Shown here: positions 1-8,700 of the stretch, piece after piece
Numbering within the stretch: position 1 is the first letter of the stretch
Layout of the letters: each line of letters begins with the position of its first letter
Virus record (IMG/VR): IMGVR_UViG_3300024343_000042
Location: 1 to 38,078 of that record
Length of the DNA: 38,078 nucleotides
Source of the DNA: a virus
Direction: 5' to 3' (one strand)
The notes under the pieces: model-generated
Database searches by the model: none
Told to the model about the DNA's origin: nothing
The model's input: the letters and a program-made list of their open reading frames with translations, nothing else
Translations under genes and position numbers: made by a program

Positions 1-239
1 CCGAACGTAGTACTTGTAGTATGACTAGTATTATAGGTAGTAGTGGTACCCTTAGTTGTATTATATGTAGTATTATAGCTAGTTGTCGTAGCGTGACTAG
101 TACCGAACGTAGTAGTTGTAGAGTGACTTGTATTATAAGTAGTCGTAGTACTCTTAGTTGTATTATACGTTGTATCGTAAGTAGTAGTCGTAGCATGACT
201 CGTTCCAAACGTAGTAGTTGTAGAGTGACTAGTATTAAA
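1..239 (-). repeat. 102-nt tandem repeats inside the Thr/Ser-rich gene
   Basis: Two full units (138-239 and 36-137) and the first 35 bases of a third (1-35) encode a 34-residue motif of the order Y/F-N-T-S-H, S-T-T-T-T, F-G-T-S-H, A-T-T-T-T, then a Lys-containing spacer. Unit length keeps the reading frame, so copy-number change would alter protein length without breaking it. Confidence 0.8.
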
Positions 240-797
240 CGTAGTGTTATACGAAGTTACATGACTAGTACCATAAGAAGTTAGAGTAGTATGGGTTGTA
301 TTACGATTCGTAGAGTACGTAGTTGTAGTGCTCTTACTTGTAGCATACGTAGTGGTTGTACTATGGCTAGTTCCGAACGTAGTAGTCGTAGAGTGAGTAG
401 TATTATAAGTAGTTGTAGTAGCATGACTAGTACTATGGCTAGTTTGTGTAGCATATGAAGTAGTATAAGTAGTCGTCGTATCCTTAGTAGTACTTGTAGC
501 CCTAGTAGTGTTGAACGAGGTAGTAGTAGAATGCGAGGTAGTCGAGTCCGTATTATAACTAGTATTATAGGTAGTAGTGGTATCAAAACTAGTCGTAGTA
601 TCAAAGGTAGTAGTGGTATCGAATGAAGTAGTAGTACTTCTTGAAGTTTCGTAAATAGCCGTCCACGTAGTAGCAAGTGTGCCGTTATTGTTAACGACTA
701 CATAATTCGCAGAATAAAGAGTACCAGCATCTCCTTTTACGAAGATCTGGGAAGGCGTTTTTAGCGTTCCGTTATCATTAACCTTAATAGTTGCCAT
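1..797 (-). CDS. Thr/Ser-rich repeat fibre or adhesin protein, partial (runs off left edge)
   Basis: An open frame of at least 265 codons starts at ATG 797-795, three bases after the stop of the upstream fibre gene, and has no stop before the window edge. The first ~50 residues are ordinary sequence (begins MATIKVNDNGTLKTPSQIF). The rest is almost pure Thr, Ser, Tyr, Phe, Asn and His, built from short blocks such as YNTSHSTTTT and FGTSHATTTT, with sparse Lys and Arg. Near the edge the blocks form a 34-residue higher-order repeat. By position, last in the fibre gene block, it is probably a virion surface or host-contact protein. Similar Thr/Ser/aromatic repeats occur, as I recall, in other marine phage structural genes, but I cannot name a function. 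Overlapping + strand frames here are shadows. Confidence is high that it is coding, low on role. Confidence 0.8.
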   Translation of the reverse strand, partial: MATIKVNDNGTLKTPSQIFVKGDAGTLYSANYVVVNNNGTLATTWTAIYETSRSTTTSFDTTTTFDTTTSFDTTTTYNTSYNTDSTTSHSTTTSFNTTRATSTTKDTTTTYTTSYATQTSHSTSHATTTTYNTTHSTTTTFGTSHSTTTTYATSKSTTTTYSTNRNTTHTTLTSYGTSHVTSYNTTFNTSHSTTTTFGTSHATTTTYDTTYNTTKSTTTTYNTSHSTTTTFGTSHATTTSYNTTYNTTKGTTTTYNTSHTTSTTF

Positions 798-800
798 GAT

Positions 801-2288
801 CTACACCACATACCAAACGTGTCCATTAGGAAAACCTGTCGCACTTGAGGGCGCTGTTGCGGTAACCGTTTGTGTTCCTACAGCTTTAGCCGCCGATGTG
901 ATTGCACCTGTAATTGTAAGAGCTGCAAAAGTAGGACTGTTACCAGTAGCTACTCCTTGGTTTAAAGCCTTTACTGAAGCTATACTTGTTAATTCCGAAT
1001 CCATCAAAGCACCCGCTGAAGTTACGTTGGCAGTATCAGTAACATCTGCACTGGCTTCAATAGCATTGAGTTTACTGTGGTCTGCATTAGTGAAGTCATT
1101 AGTCGTAAGACCTCCATCACCTACACTATAAGTAGTATCTGTAGAAGAAATGGTACCATTAGCCGCTATTGCTACATTAGTGCCAGCGGTTAGAGCAGCT
1201 ACTACGTTAGTAGTGTCAGTAACATCTGCATTCGCTTCGACAGCATTGAGTTTACTATGGTCTGCATCAGTAAATACATTGGAATCACTTGCGGCTTCAA
1301 CGGCTGTTCTTATCTCTGCATCTGTCTGATCTGCAGTTGCACTCGCCTCGATAGCACCTAGTTTGGAATGATCGGCATCCGTGAATGTATTTGAGTTAGA
1401 TGCAGCTTCAACTGCTGCAGCTATTTGAGCGGCACTTACTGCACCAGTATTACCAGCTACACTTAATACGGCATCTGTTGGGGTGGCGAGTAAGGTGTAG
1501 TCGTTCATGGTTCCAGCTGAACCACCGTTATGACAATAAGTTTTATTCTCATCTGAGCGAACTACGATGTCGCCTTCCTGAGCTGTAAGAGCTAGATGAG
1601 CTGATTGATTGGCTGCGGTTTGTACTGTTGTTAAAGCGACTGCTGTAACACTAATCGCACCACCTCCAGATATAGCTACACCTGTTCCTGCCGATAATGC
1701 TGCAACAACATTTGCAGTATCGGTTACATCGGCTGAAGCTTCAATAGCGTTGAGTTTGCTGTGGTCTGCATCAGTAAATACGTTCGAGTCACTGGCTGCT
1801 TCGACAGCTGCCCTTATTTCTGCATCCGTTTGATCAGCCGTTGCACTTGCCTCTATAGCATTAAGCTTGGAGTGGTCGGCATCTGTAAATACATTTGAAT
1901 TTGTAGCGGCTTCAACGGCTGCTCTTATTTCAGCATCCGTTTGGTCTGCTGTAGCACTAGCTTCGATAGCGTTGAGTTTACTATGGTCTGCATTAGTGAA
2001 GTCGTTAGTCGTAAGACCTCCGTCACCGACTGAATAAGTAGTGTTAGTATAGTTACTGGCATGAATTGTTCCTGCACTAGCACCTGTCCAGTCGATATGG
2101 CCATCACCAATCGCTGCCACTGCCGCAGTTACAAAAGCCGTAGTAGCTAGTGTAGTATTATTTGTACCACTGTTCTGAGTGGTTGAAGTTAATGTAGAAG
2201 CTAATTGTAATACTCCACTAGAGTTTACAACCTCTACTCCACCTACTTCTAGTCCATTTTTGACTCTAAAATTATGATTTGTTGCCAC
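801..2288 (-). CDS. Tail fibre-like protein with six DHSKLNAIEA repeats
   Basis: This 495-residue protein has a short N-terminal head (starts MATNHNFRVKNGLEVGG) that may anchor it to the virion, then repeats of about 37 residues containing FTDADHSKLNAIEASA and DQTDAEIRAAVEAA. I count six copies of the DHSKLN core, some shortened, separated by glycine-rich beta segments. Repeats of this kind are typical of trimeric phage fibre shafts. The start codon is GTG (2288-2286), preceded by a GGGGAG ribosome site nine bases upstream. It is the first gene after promoter 2343-2371, so it is separately transcribed. Partner and receptor are unknown. Confidence 0.8.
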   Translation of the reverse strand: MATNHNFRVKNGLEVGGVEVVNSSGVLQLASTLTSTTQNSGTNNTTLATTAFVTAAVAAIGDGHIDWTGASAGTIHASNYTNTTYSVGDGGLTTNDFTNADHSKLNAIEASATADQTDAEIRAAVEAATNSNVFTDADHSKLNAIEASATADQTDAEIRAAVEAASDSNVFTDADHSKLNAIEASADVTDTANVVAALSAGTGVAISGGGAISVTAVALTTVQTAANQSAHLALTAQEGDIVVRSDENKTYCHNGGSAGTMNDYTLLATPTDAVLSVAGNTGAVSAAQIAAAVEAASNSNTFTDADHSKLGAIEASATADQTDAEIRTAVEAASDSNVFTDADHSKLNAVEANADVTDTTNVVAALTAGTNVAIAANGTISSTDTTYSVGDGGLTTNDFTNADHSKLNAIEASADVTDTANVTSAGALMDSELTSIASVKALNQGVATGNSPTFAALTITGAITSAAKAVGTQTVTATAPSSATGFPNGHVWYVV

Positions 2289-2342
2289 GGTTCACATCTC
2301 CCCTAGGCCTGCTTTATTAAGCTAACTTTAATTGTTTGATAC

Positions 2343-2371
2343 AGTATAAGAGATTTGAGGTATTTTGTCAA
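2343..2371 (-). promoter_or_regulatory. Sigma-70 promoter P8
   Basis: Read on the minus strand: TTGACA at 2371-2366, 17-base spacer, TATACT at 2348-2343. An A-rich stretch lies just upstream. The spacer contains ACCTCAAA, close to the C-rich word seen in four other promoters here. It drives the 495-residue fibre gene and the partial gene at the left edge, and occupies most of the gap 2289-2396. Confidence 0.85.
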
Positions 2372-2396
2372 GCATTATTTTTAATACCTCTATAAT

Positions 2397-2804
2397 TTAT
2401 ACTGCTATTGTCTGTAGAATGACCTTATAGGCCATCGTATCACCAGATGCAGGCGTTACAAGTAGTCTCACATTTGCTCCTGAGATATCTGCGGTAAATG
2501 TGGCCTCAGCTGCGGCACCTGTGTATATTGTCCCATACTCTGTAATATTGGCAGTTGAGCCGTCATGAGTAAGTAATAACTCTGTAACATGATAAGTACT
2601 GTCTGTAGAGTTTGTTACTTGAATAACGTACTTTGCTGATCTATAAGTTGCTTTTGCAAATGTAATTATAGATTTTTGAGCGGTACTCGTACTAGTAGCT
2701 GTGCCGGTTTCTTTAGCTGCTACAGCATCCTTGTTTTTACTTCTTTTTACAGTCCCATCAGAGCTAAGTAGTTCTGCTAGGAGTCTGCCTTTTGATTTAG
2801 CCAT
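2397..2804 (-). CDS. Small fibre or decoration protein, paralogue of the next gene's C-terminus
   Basis: The 135-residue product has a basic N-terminus (MAKSKGRLLAELLSSDG) and a C-terminal domain of about 100 residues that matches the last 100 residues of the adjacent 260-residue gene: both contain TNSTDSTY, ITEYG, HTGAA or YTGAA, EATF, ADIS and TPASGDTMA in the same order. This is direct sequence evidence of duplication. The shared domain is probably a beta-rich domain of the distal tail or fibre. Twelve bases separate it from the upstream gene, so both are likely co-transcribed from promoter 5693-5721. No function recognised. Confidence 0.75.
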   Translation of the reverse strand: MAKSKGRLLAELLSSDGTVKRSKNKDAVAAKETGTATSTSTAQKSIITFAKATYRSAKYVIQVTNSTDSTYHVTELLLTHDGSTANITEYGTIYTGAAAEATFTADISGANVRLLVTPASGDTMAYKVILQTIAV

Positions 2805-2816
2805 CTCTATGCCTCC

Positions 2817-3599
2817 TTAGACTATGATACTGTGTCGGACAACTTTGAAAGCCATGGTATCCCCAGAGGCAGGAGTTGCACGAAGTCTTACGCTTCCTGA
2901 TGATATATCAGCATCAAAAGTAGCTTCCACTGCTGCACCTGTATGTATAGAACCATATTCAGTTATTTCAGGAGTTGTTCCATTATGAATTAATAGTATT
3001 TCTGTTATCTGGTAGGTACTATCTGTCGAATTTGTAATTTGAACCGTATATCTTGCTGATCTAAAAGTCGATGCTGCAAAAGAATTTACTGTAGTGACTG
3101 AGGTAGATGTAGTGGTTGCTGTACTTCCACTTATATTTGCCTGAGTATCTATAGTAAGTGCTGTAGTGCCAGCAGAGGATTTATATGCGGAGATTTGAAC
3201 TAAATCGCCCGTTGTAGCACCCGTAGTTAAAACAACCGAAGTGCCATTAGTTGCAGTATAATCTGCACCTGACCCTTCGTCGAGTAGAATACCATTTAAA
3301 AAGACTTGAATTTTAGCAGGGGTGCCGGTGTCGTATGCTAAAGTGGCACTGTACACATCCGATCCCGAAAAAGTAGTTTGATTACTCGTTGCAACATACT
3401 CATAGGTTGTGTGAGTAGATGTTAGAGTATCACTAGAAGAGCTTCCACCAATTTCTACAACAGAGTCAGAGCCATCGTTTTTCTTGATGTACATCTTTCC
3501 GTCATACGTATTGATGGCTACCTCACCTAAAGCTAAAGCGGACGTAGCAGGAATTGCGCCCTCCGTAGAGGAGCGCTTTAATTTGATCGTTTGTGCCAT
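2817..3599 (-). CDS. Tail fibre protein with KRSS-type N-terminal anchor
   Basis: The 260-residue product begins MAQTIKLKRSS and continues with a LALGEVAINTYDGKMYIKK segment, a head motif shared with the next upstream fibre gene and common at the N-termini of marine phage fibres, probably the attachment part. A middle domain (about residues 60-145; YATSNQTTFSG, IQVFLNGILLDEG, DYTATNG) resembles the beta-domain found in many phage fibre proteins. The last ~100 residues are duplicated in the downstream 135-residue gene. The ribosome site is GGGAGG. Role in the virion is inferred from composition and place. Confidence 0.75.
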   Translation of the reverse strand: MAQTIKLKRSSTEGAIPATSALALGEVAINTYDGKMYIKKNDGSDSVVEIGGSSSSDTLTSTHTTYEYVATSNQTTFSGSDVYSATLAYDTGTPAKIQVFLNGILLDEGSGADYTATNGTSVVLTTGATTGDLVQISAYKSSAGTTALTIDTQANISGSTATTTSTSVTTVNSFAASTFRSARYTVQITNSTDSTYQITEILLIHNGTTPEITEYGSIHTGAAVEATFDADISSGSVRLRATPASGDTMAFKVVRHSIIV

Positions 3600-3617
3600 A
3601 TGGCCTCCCTAAAACTT

Positions 3618-3629
3618 GCGTATATACGC
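3618..3629. other. 12-bp perfect palindrome between fibre genes
   Basis: GCGTATATACGC lies in the 49-base gap between two fibre genes. On the minus strand it is followed by AAGTTTT, too short a T run for a convincing terminator. It may be an RNA hairpin affecting the downstream ribosome site, or chance. Confidence 0.4.
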
Positions 3630-3648
3630 TAGAGATTTTTTAATTTTT

Positions 3649-4953
3649 TTAGAATGTTCCGCCGTCTACGTTGCCTGTATATGCAGAGCCCCAGCTAGAA
3701 GCTGTAAGAACGCGAGAGTAAGCAGGCGTATCTCCATCTCCTACTACCCAGTATTTAGCAGACTCATCCCAGTAAAGTTTTGTATTTGTAGAAGTACCCC
3801 TTTCTATTTCTAAACCAGCATCTGCTGAAGGAGTTCCTGTTTCATCACTGTTTAATGTCATAATAGCATCGCCAATATTGACAGTATTAGAATTAACAGT
3901 AGTAGTTGTGCCGTTTACGGTAAGATTACCAGTAACAATAACGTTACCAGAAGCAGTCATATTAGCTGCAGTGATATCGTCAGAAGTAAGTGTACCGTCT
4001 ACAGCTACGTTGTTGAATGTTACGTTAGAAGTAGTTGCAACAGCCTGTCCGATAGAAAGAGTAACTTCATTTGCGCTAACAGCACTAGCTACACCAGTTC
4101 CACCAGAAATAGTAAAGGTTTCTCCACCGGCTATAGCATCTGCAGTTCCTGAGTCTGCCGCAGCAGTCCAAGAAGTTGCTATGGCTGAAGTAGATATTGC
4201 AGTAACAAGACCTTTTGCGTTAACAGTAACTACTGGTACAGCAGTGGTAGAACCAAACTGCCCTACATTACTGTTAACAGTAGCAAGAGTACCTGCTGCA
4301 GTTACATTACCAGAACCGTCAAAAGAAGGTGAAGTATATGCTAAGTCGCCTGTGATTGCAATAGTTCTTCCTGAGGCAAAAGCTGTTGCTGTTGTAGCGT
4401 TACCAGAAGTATTCTGAGTACCTGATGCATTAACACCAGGAAGGTTAATATTAGCAGAACCGTCAAATGATACTCCACCAATAGTACGTGCAGTCTCAAG
4501 AGCAGTAGCAGTATCAGCATTACCAGAAGTATCTTGGGTACCTGCCGCATTAACACCAGGAAGGTTAATATTAGCAGAACCATCGAAAGATACTCCACCG
4601 ATAGTGCGTGCAGTTGCAAGTACTGTTGCTGAACCAGCATTACCAGTAGCAGTTCCTGCACTTCCTGTTACGTTACCTGTTACATTACCTGTTAAATTTG
4701 CTGTAATAGTACCGGCTGTAAAATTACCGGAACCATCTCGAAGGACTATCTTACTTGCAGTATTTGCTGCGGTTGCGCCTGCAATAATGTCAGTATAATA
4801 CTTACCACCGATTGCATCTATATCACCAGAAGCACCTCCTGGTCTACCAACAAATAATTTATTACTATTTGATGAATACGCTAACTCTCCATTCGCGAGC
4901 GAAGTAGGGGTTGAAGTACTAGAACTTCTTTTGATTAAAATTGTTTGAGCCAT
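3649..4953 (-). CDS. Tail fibre protein with SFDGSANINLPGVN repeats
   Basis: The 434-residue product starts MAQTILIKRSSS followed by LANGELAYSSNSNKLFVG, the same anchor type as the 260-residue gene. Residues ~75-210 carry short TGNVTGNVTG blocks and two near-identical copies of ARTIGGVSFDGSANINLPGV joined by GTQ-TSGNA linkers, plus a third weaker copy. Such repeats are characteristic of long fibre shafts in marine and T4-like phages. The C-terminal part (NVIVTGNLTVNGTTTTVNS, DAGLEIERGTS) is also familiar from phage structural proteins. Probably a trimeric fibre contributing to adsorption. Confidence 0.8.
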   Translation of the reverse strand: MAQTILIKRSSSTSTPTSLANGELAYSSNSNKLFVGRPGGASGDIDAIGGKYYTDIIAGATAANTASKIVLRDGSGNFTAGTITANLTGNVTGNVTGSAGTATGNAGSATVLATARTIGGVSFDGSANINLPGVNAAGTQDTSGNADTATALETARTIGGVSFDGSANINLPGVNASGTQNTSGNATTATAFASGRTIAITGDLAYTSPSFDGSGNVTAAGTLATVNSNVGQFGSTTAVPVVTVNAKGLVTAISTSAIATSWTAAADSGTADAIAGGETFTISGGTGVASAVSANEVTLSIGQAVATTSNVTFNNVAVDGTLTSDDITAANMTASGNVIVTGNLTVNGTTTTVNSNTVNIGDAIMTLNSDETGTPSADAGLEIERGTSTNTKLYWDESAKYWVVGDGDTPAYSRVLTASSWGSAYTGNVDGGTF

Positions 4954-4971
4954 TGAGGGTCTCCGTTAGCC

Positions 4972-5331
4972 TTAAAAGGCTCCTGCGTCAAGAAGGTCGT
5001 CGGTATTTGTGACTACTAAATTAGTCCATGCAAATACTCCTGAGCTTATTTCGCGATATATTTTCATTTCATTTTCAGTGGTATCGTACCATGTGTCGCC
5101 TTCTTGAACATTTGTTCCGGTTGGCGTATCCGAAGTACGAAAGTCTTGATCTGCAAGTTGTTCTAAAGCTGTCTGAACATTTGTTGCTGTAATAGTCCCG
5201 TGGGGTGTAAAAGGCAAGGACCCGGCAGAAGTAGCTGCCCCTAAAGCAAGAGTACTACTTTCTATAGTAGTAGTACTCTCTGTAATATCGACACCGTTAA
5301 CAACGGGAGTTAGTGCTATACTTATCGTCAT
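4972..5331 (-). CDS. Small fibre-associated structural protein
   Basis: The 119-residue product is Thr-rich with a TNVQTALEQLADQDFR segment, seen in many fibre head or shaft proteins, and a GDTWYDTTENEMKIYRE segment that resembles short beta domains of phage fibres. Its ATG overlaps the upstream stop as TAATG, so translation is coupled to the 113-residue gene. Probably a virion component near the fibre base; function not known. Confidence 0.7.
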   Translation of the reverse strand: MTISIALTPVVNGVDITESTTTIESSTLALGAATSAGSLPFTPHGTITATNVQTALEQLADQDFRTSDTPTGTNVQEGDTWYDTTENEMKIYREISSGVFAWTNLVVTNTDDLLDAGAF

Positions 5332-5672
5332 TATCTAGTTATCTCCCTAGTCACTTCCACAGTACCTTGAATTAGTCTAGTAACTGTTGCATCTGAGGCT
5401 GTATATACTTCCATATCATAATAAAAGGTTCCCGCAGTTAAAGCAGAAGAAGTAGCTGCATTTAGTGACATAACTATTGTTCCTGCCGTAGGAGGGGATT
5501 CAACAGTACATGTAAAAGTTGCGGCTACTGCCGTAGTATTTTTTGACGAACGCATCTGAGCCCGAGCACTAAAGCCCGATAAGTCTTTTACTGTTCCGTC
5601 TTCTTTGATAACCATTGAAACCGCAAAGTCGGAACCTTGGTCAATAACTAGGTTGTATCGGGCTGCACTCAT
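5331..5672 (-). CDS. Small tail or baseplate structural protein
   Basis: The 113-residue product begins MSAARYNLVIDQGSDF and contains DLSGFSARAQMRSS, a pattern I associate with a beta-sandwich structural protein widespread in marine phages, with some likeness to upper-baseplate N-terminal domains. It is the first gene after promoter 5693-5721, with GGAG three bases before the ATG and a leader of about 14 bases. It heads the block of five short-to-medium fibre genes. Family assignment is from memory. Confidence 0.7.
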   Translation of the reverse strand: MSAARYNLVIDQGSDFAVSMVIKEDGTVKDLSGFSARAQMRSSKNTTAVAATFTCTVESPPTAGTIVMSLNAATSSALTAGTFYYDMEVYTASDATVTRLIQGTVEVTREITR

Positions 5673-5692
5673 TTCATTTTCTCCATTACAGA

Positions 5693-5721
5693 ATTATAGC
5701 TATTTTGGGTTGTTATGTCAA
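5693..5721 (-). promoter_or_regulatory. Sigma-70 promoter P7
   Basis: Minus strand: TTGACA at 5721-5716, 17-base spacer, TATAAT at 5698-5693, a full consensus. An A-rich run precedes it and the spacer contains AACCCAAAA. It lies directly after the J gene and makes the fibre block independent of the tail operon. Confidence 0.9.
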
Positions 5722-5742
5722 GTTTTATTTTTTTCATGGTAT

Positions 5743-8700
5743 TTATCCTAGGTATCCAATGCGTACTCGTAATGCTGAAGCATCTCGTATGTCTATTCTA
5801 GAATTTCCGCTATTATAGTCCATAAAAATACCTGCACTACCAGTACTATTATTAGAAATTTGCATTTGTTCTGCTGTTACAGCATTAGCATTTATTTCAC
5901 TTGCTGTTACAGCATTAGCAGCTATCTCACTTGCTGTAACAGCATTAGCAGCTATCTCATTGGCAGTAACAGCATTAGCGGCTATCTCATTGGCAGTAAC
6001 AGCATTAGCAGCTATCTCATTGGCAGTAATAGCATTAGCAGCTATCTCATTGGCAGTAATAGCATTAGCAGCTATCTCATTCGCTGTAATAGCATTTGCA
6101 TTTATTTCGTTTGCTGTAATAGCATTTGCATTTATTTCGTTTGCTGTAATAGTATTTGCAGCTATCTCATTAGCAGTAATACTGTTTGCTGTAATATCTA
6201 ATTGACCTTGGGAATCAACAGTTACGGGTCCGGTAAAGGTAAGAGTTGCTGTATTTGCTCCCGTTATATGTCCGTCATCGTGGCTGACAGCAGATAATAG
6301 TGTTACTGTCTGATCTCCGTTTCCATCCGTTCCTATAGGGCTTAGTGTGCCTGCAGGACTTGCGAAACCGCCTGATACATCGTCATGATTAAACGTTGTT
6401 CCGGATAGACTAATATTAGTACCGCCTGTATAAGTAGTATTAGTATAGTTACCTGTATGGATATTCGTAGAACCTTGATCTGCAGTCCAGTCTATATGTT
6501 CGTTTGATATAAAACCAGTTAAGTCATCATGAGTAAAATCACTACTAGTATAAGTGGTGTTAGTGGAAGAAATAGTAACAACACCATTAGACTCTGCTAA
6601 TGTTACATTAGTGCCCTTTTTAAGCATTAAATCTTCTGTGGAGGTCAGAGTATTATTAGCAGAGCCATTACCACTAGTATCAACCTTTATTGTTCTAAAT
6701 GTATTAGTGTTATCACTAGCAGGAATAGTAATTGTCTTGGTTTCTACACCTGTTATATGCCCTTGAGAGTTGGAACTAACTCCTCCTATAGCTGTAAAAG
6801 TACTTCCATATCCAGGAGCTGCAGTAGACGTTGTATTACTTCGAGAAATATTATCATGATTAATAGTTAAAGTCTCATTACTGGATTGATTAGCTGTAAA
6901 GTTTCCTCCACCTCCCAAAGCGGTCCCTGCCGATATTGTTAGAGTAGCATTATTAACTGTAGCTTCTGCGGGCAAAGTAATTGTTTTAAGATTTGCAGCA
7001 GTAATATGTCCTTGTGTATTAGTAGTAACACTATCTACTGCTGTAAACGTGCTCCCATGAGCAGGACTTGCGGAACTAGTAGTATCAGTGCGACTTGTGT
7101 TATCATGATTAAATGTTATGGTTTCATTACTCGACTGGTTTACGGTAATGGCTCCTCCACCGCCCAAATACGTACCGGCAGAGAAAGTTATTGTAGCATC
7201 ATTTGCAGCTGCACCAGCAGGCATAGTAATTGTTTTAACATTTATACCTGTTACATGGCCTTGTGAATTAGTAGTAACACTGTCTACAGCCGTAAAAGTT
7301 GAACCTGCAGAAGGAGAAGCACTACTAGTTGCATCACTTCTTGATATATTAGAATGAGATATAGTAGCCTGAGCACCTGAGGCTGATACATCTAAAGCAG
7401 TGGTACAGTTCAGTATACCGGCAGAACTTAGTCGAGTAGTTCCATCTTCTTTAACAGTAATAGTAGCATTTACATCAGCAGAACCCCCTGAAATAGAAGC
7501 TCCAGAAATAGTAGCTCCAGAAATAGTTACATTTGAACCGTCCCATAGAATATACTCATTTGCATCTCCAAAAACAAATTTTCCTGCAGTTAGATCAATA
7601 AAAGCACCATTCTCATCCCCAGAGGGCGCAGCATTTGCATCTGGAATATAATCAGTTACATTACTTCGCATAGTACCTGCTGTAATACTTCCAAGATTTG
7701 CTGAGATAGCAGATACACTAGATACGTTTATCTGATCTTCGCCCACAGCATTATCGGCAATTTCATCATTACCAACAGAATCAGGGCCCATCTCGTCATT
7801 AGTGACACCACCTGCTTCGATATAGTCTCCTGCAGGTTTAAGCATTGCATCAATTTGTGAATAAGTTTCTGCCAACACTAAACCACTAGAAGTTTTATAA
7901 ACTCTAGCAATTATTACATCATTGGTGTAGTCAATACGAATATTTGGAATAAAACCTGAAACACTACTATGTGCAGTATCGGTAGCTACTTCTAAATATA
8001 GTACAGTGTTGCTCTCTACTGCAGCAACTCTTATTTCTTCACTACCGAGTTTTAAAACATCTCCTTGTTCAATTTGGGTAGTAAATGCTGTACCTGATCC
8101 CGTAACTTTTGAAGATTCTGCTGCTTTAGTAAATGTACCAGTTAAAGCACTTCCAAACCTATTAGTAGTATTACCCGTACCTGTATCATACCAATGAGCA
8201 GTACCTGACCCTGTAGGTTTGTAGTATTTTAAAAGTTTAAATCTATCAGTAGCATCACTAAAATCCATTAGTATATAAGCATGTTCTACAATGAATTCTC
8301 CTTCACTGTTTCTGTCACTTTCTGACCATGTTATATTTGGCAAATCACTGCAATCTTGCTGCCATGCTGTAGCGGTTGTATTTGTATTATTTACCCAAGA
8401 AGAATCGCTTCCTGGGTGCTTAATTCCATACCCAGATCTTTTTGCTTTAAAAGTGTTTCCGTCAACAGTATAGCCTACTGTTGTAGTACCAGCAACCGGT
8501 ACGTCATCTACTAGTCTAGGAATATCTCTGTCTTTATGATTATTACTAACGTGTACTTTTATAATTACTGGCTCAGAAACATTATTCAGAGTATTAATTA
8601 CTCTTACTGCAACACTATAAGTTCCAACTGTTAGATTTCGAAGAAGAATGCTGGTTGTATTAGGATCCATAACTCTTATAGGATTTTTTACTTTATCAAA

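Noticed and set aside
21-676. Open frames on both strands in the first 700 bases as separate genes
   Set aside because: They are shadows of the Thr/Ser-rich gene 1-797; their Ser/Cys/Arg or Leu/Arg/Ile-only content follows from reading the ACT/AGT-type repeats in other frames.
796-1131. + strand frames opposite the fibre genes (also 3878-4417 and 5860-6205)
   Set aside because: Long antisense frames caused by repeat composition of the fibre genes; no promoter or ribosome site.
5860-6205. CRISPR-like array of 30-base units
   Set aside because: Units are continuous without spacers and stay in frame inside the J gene.
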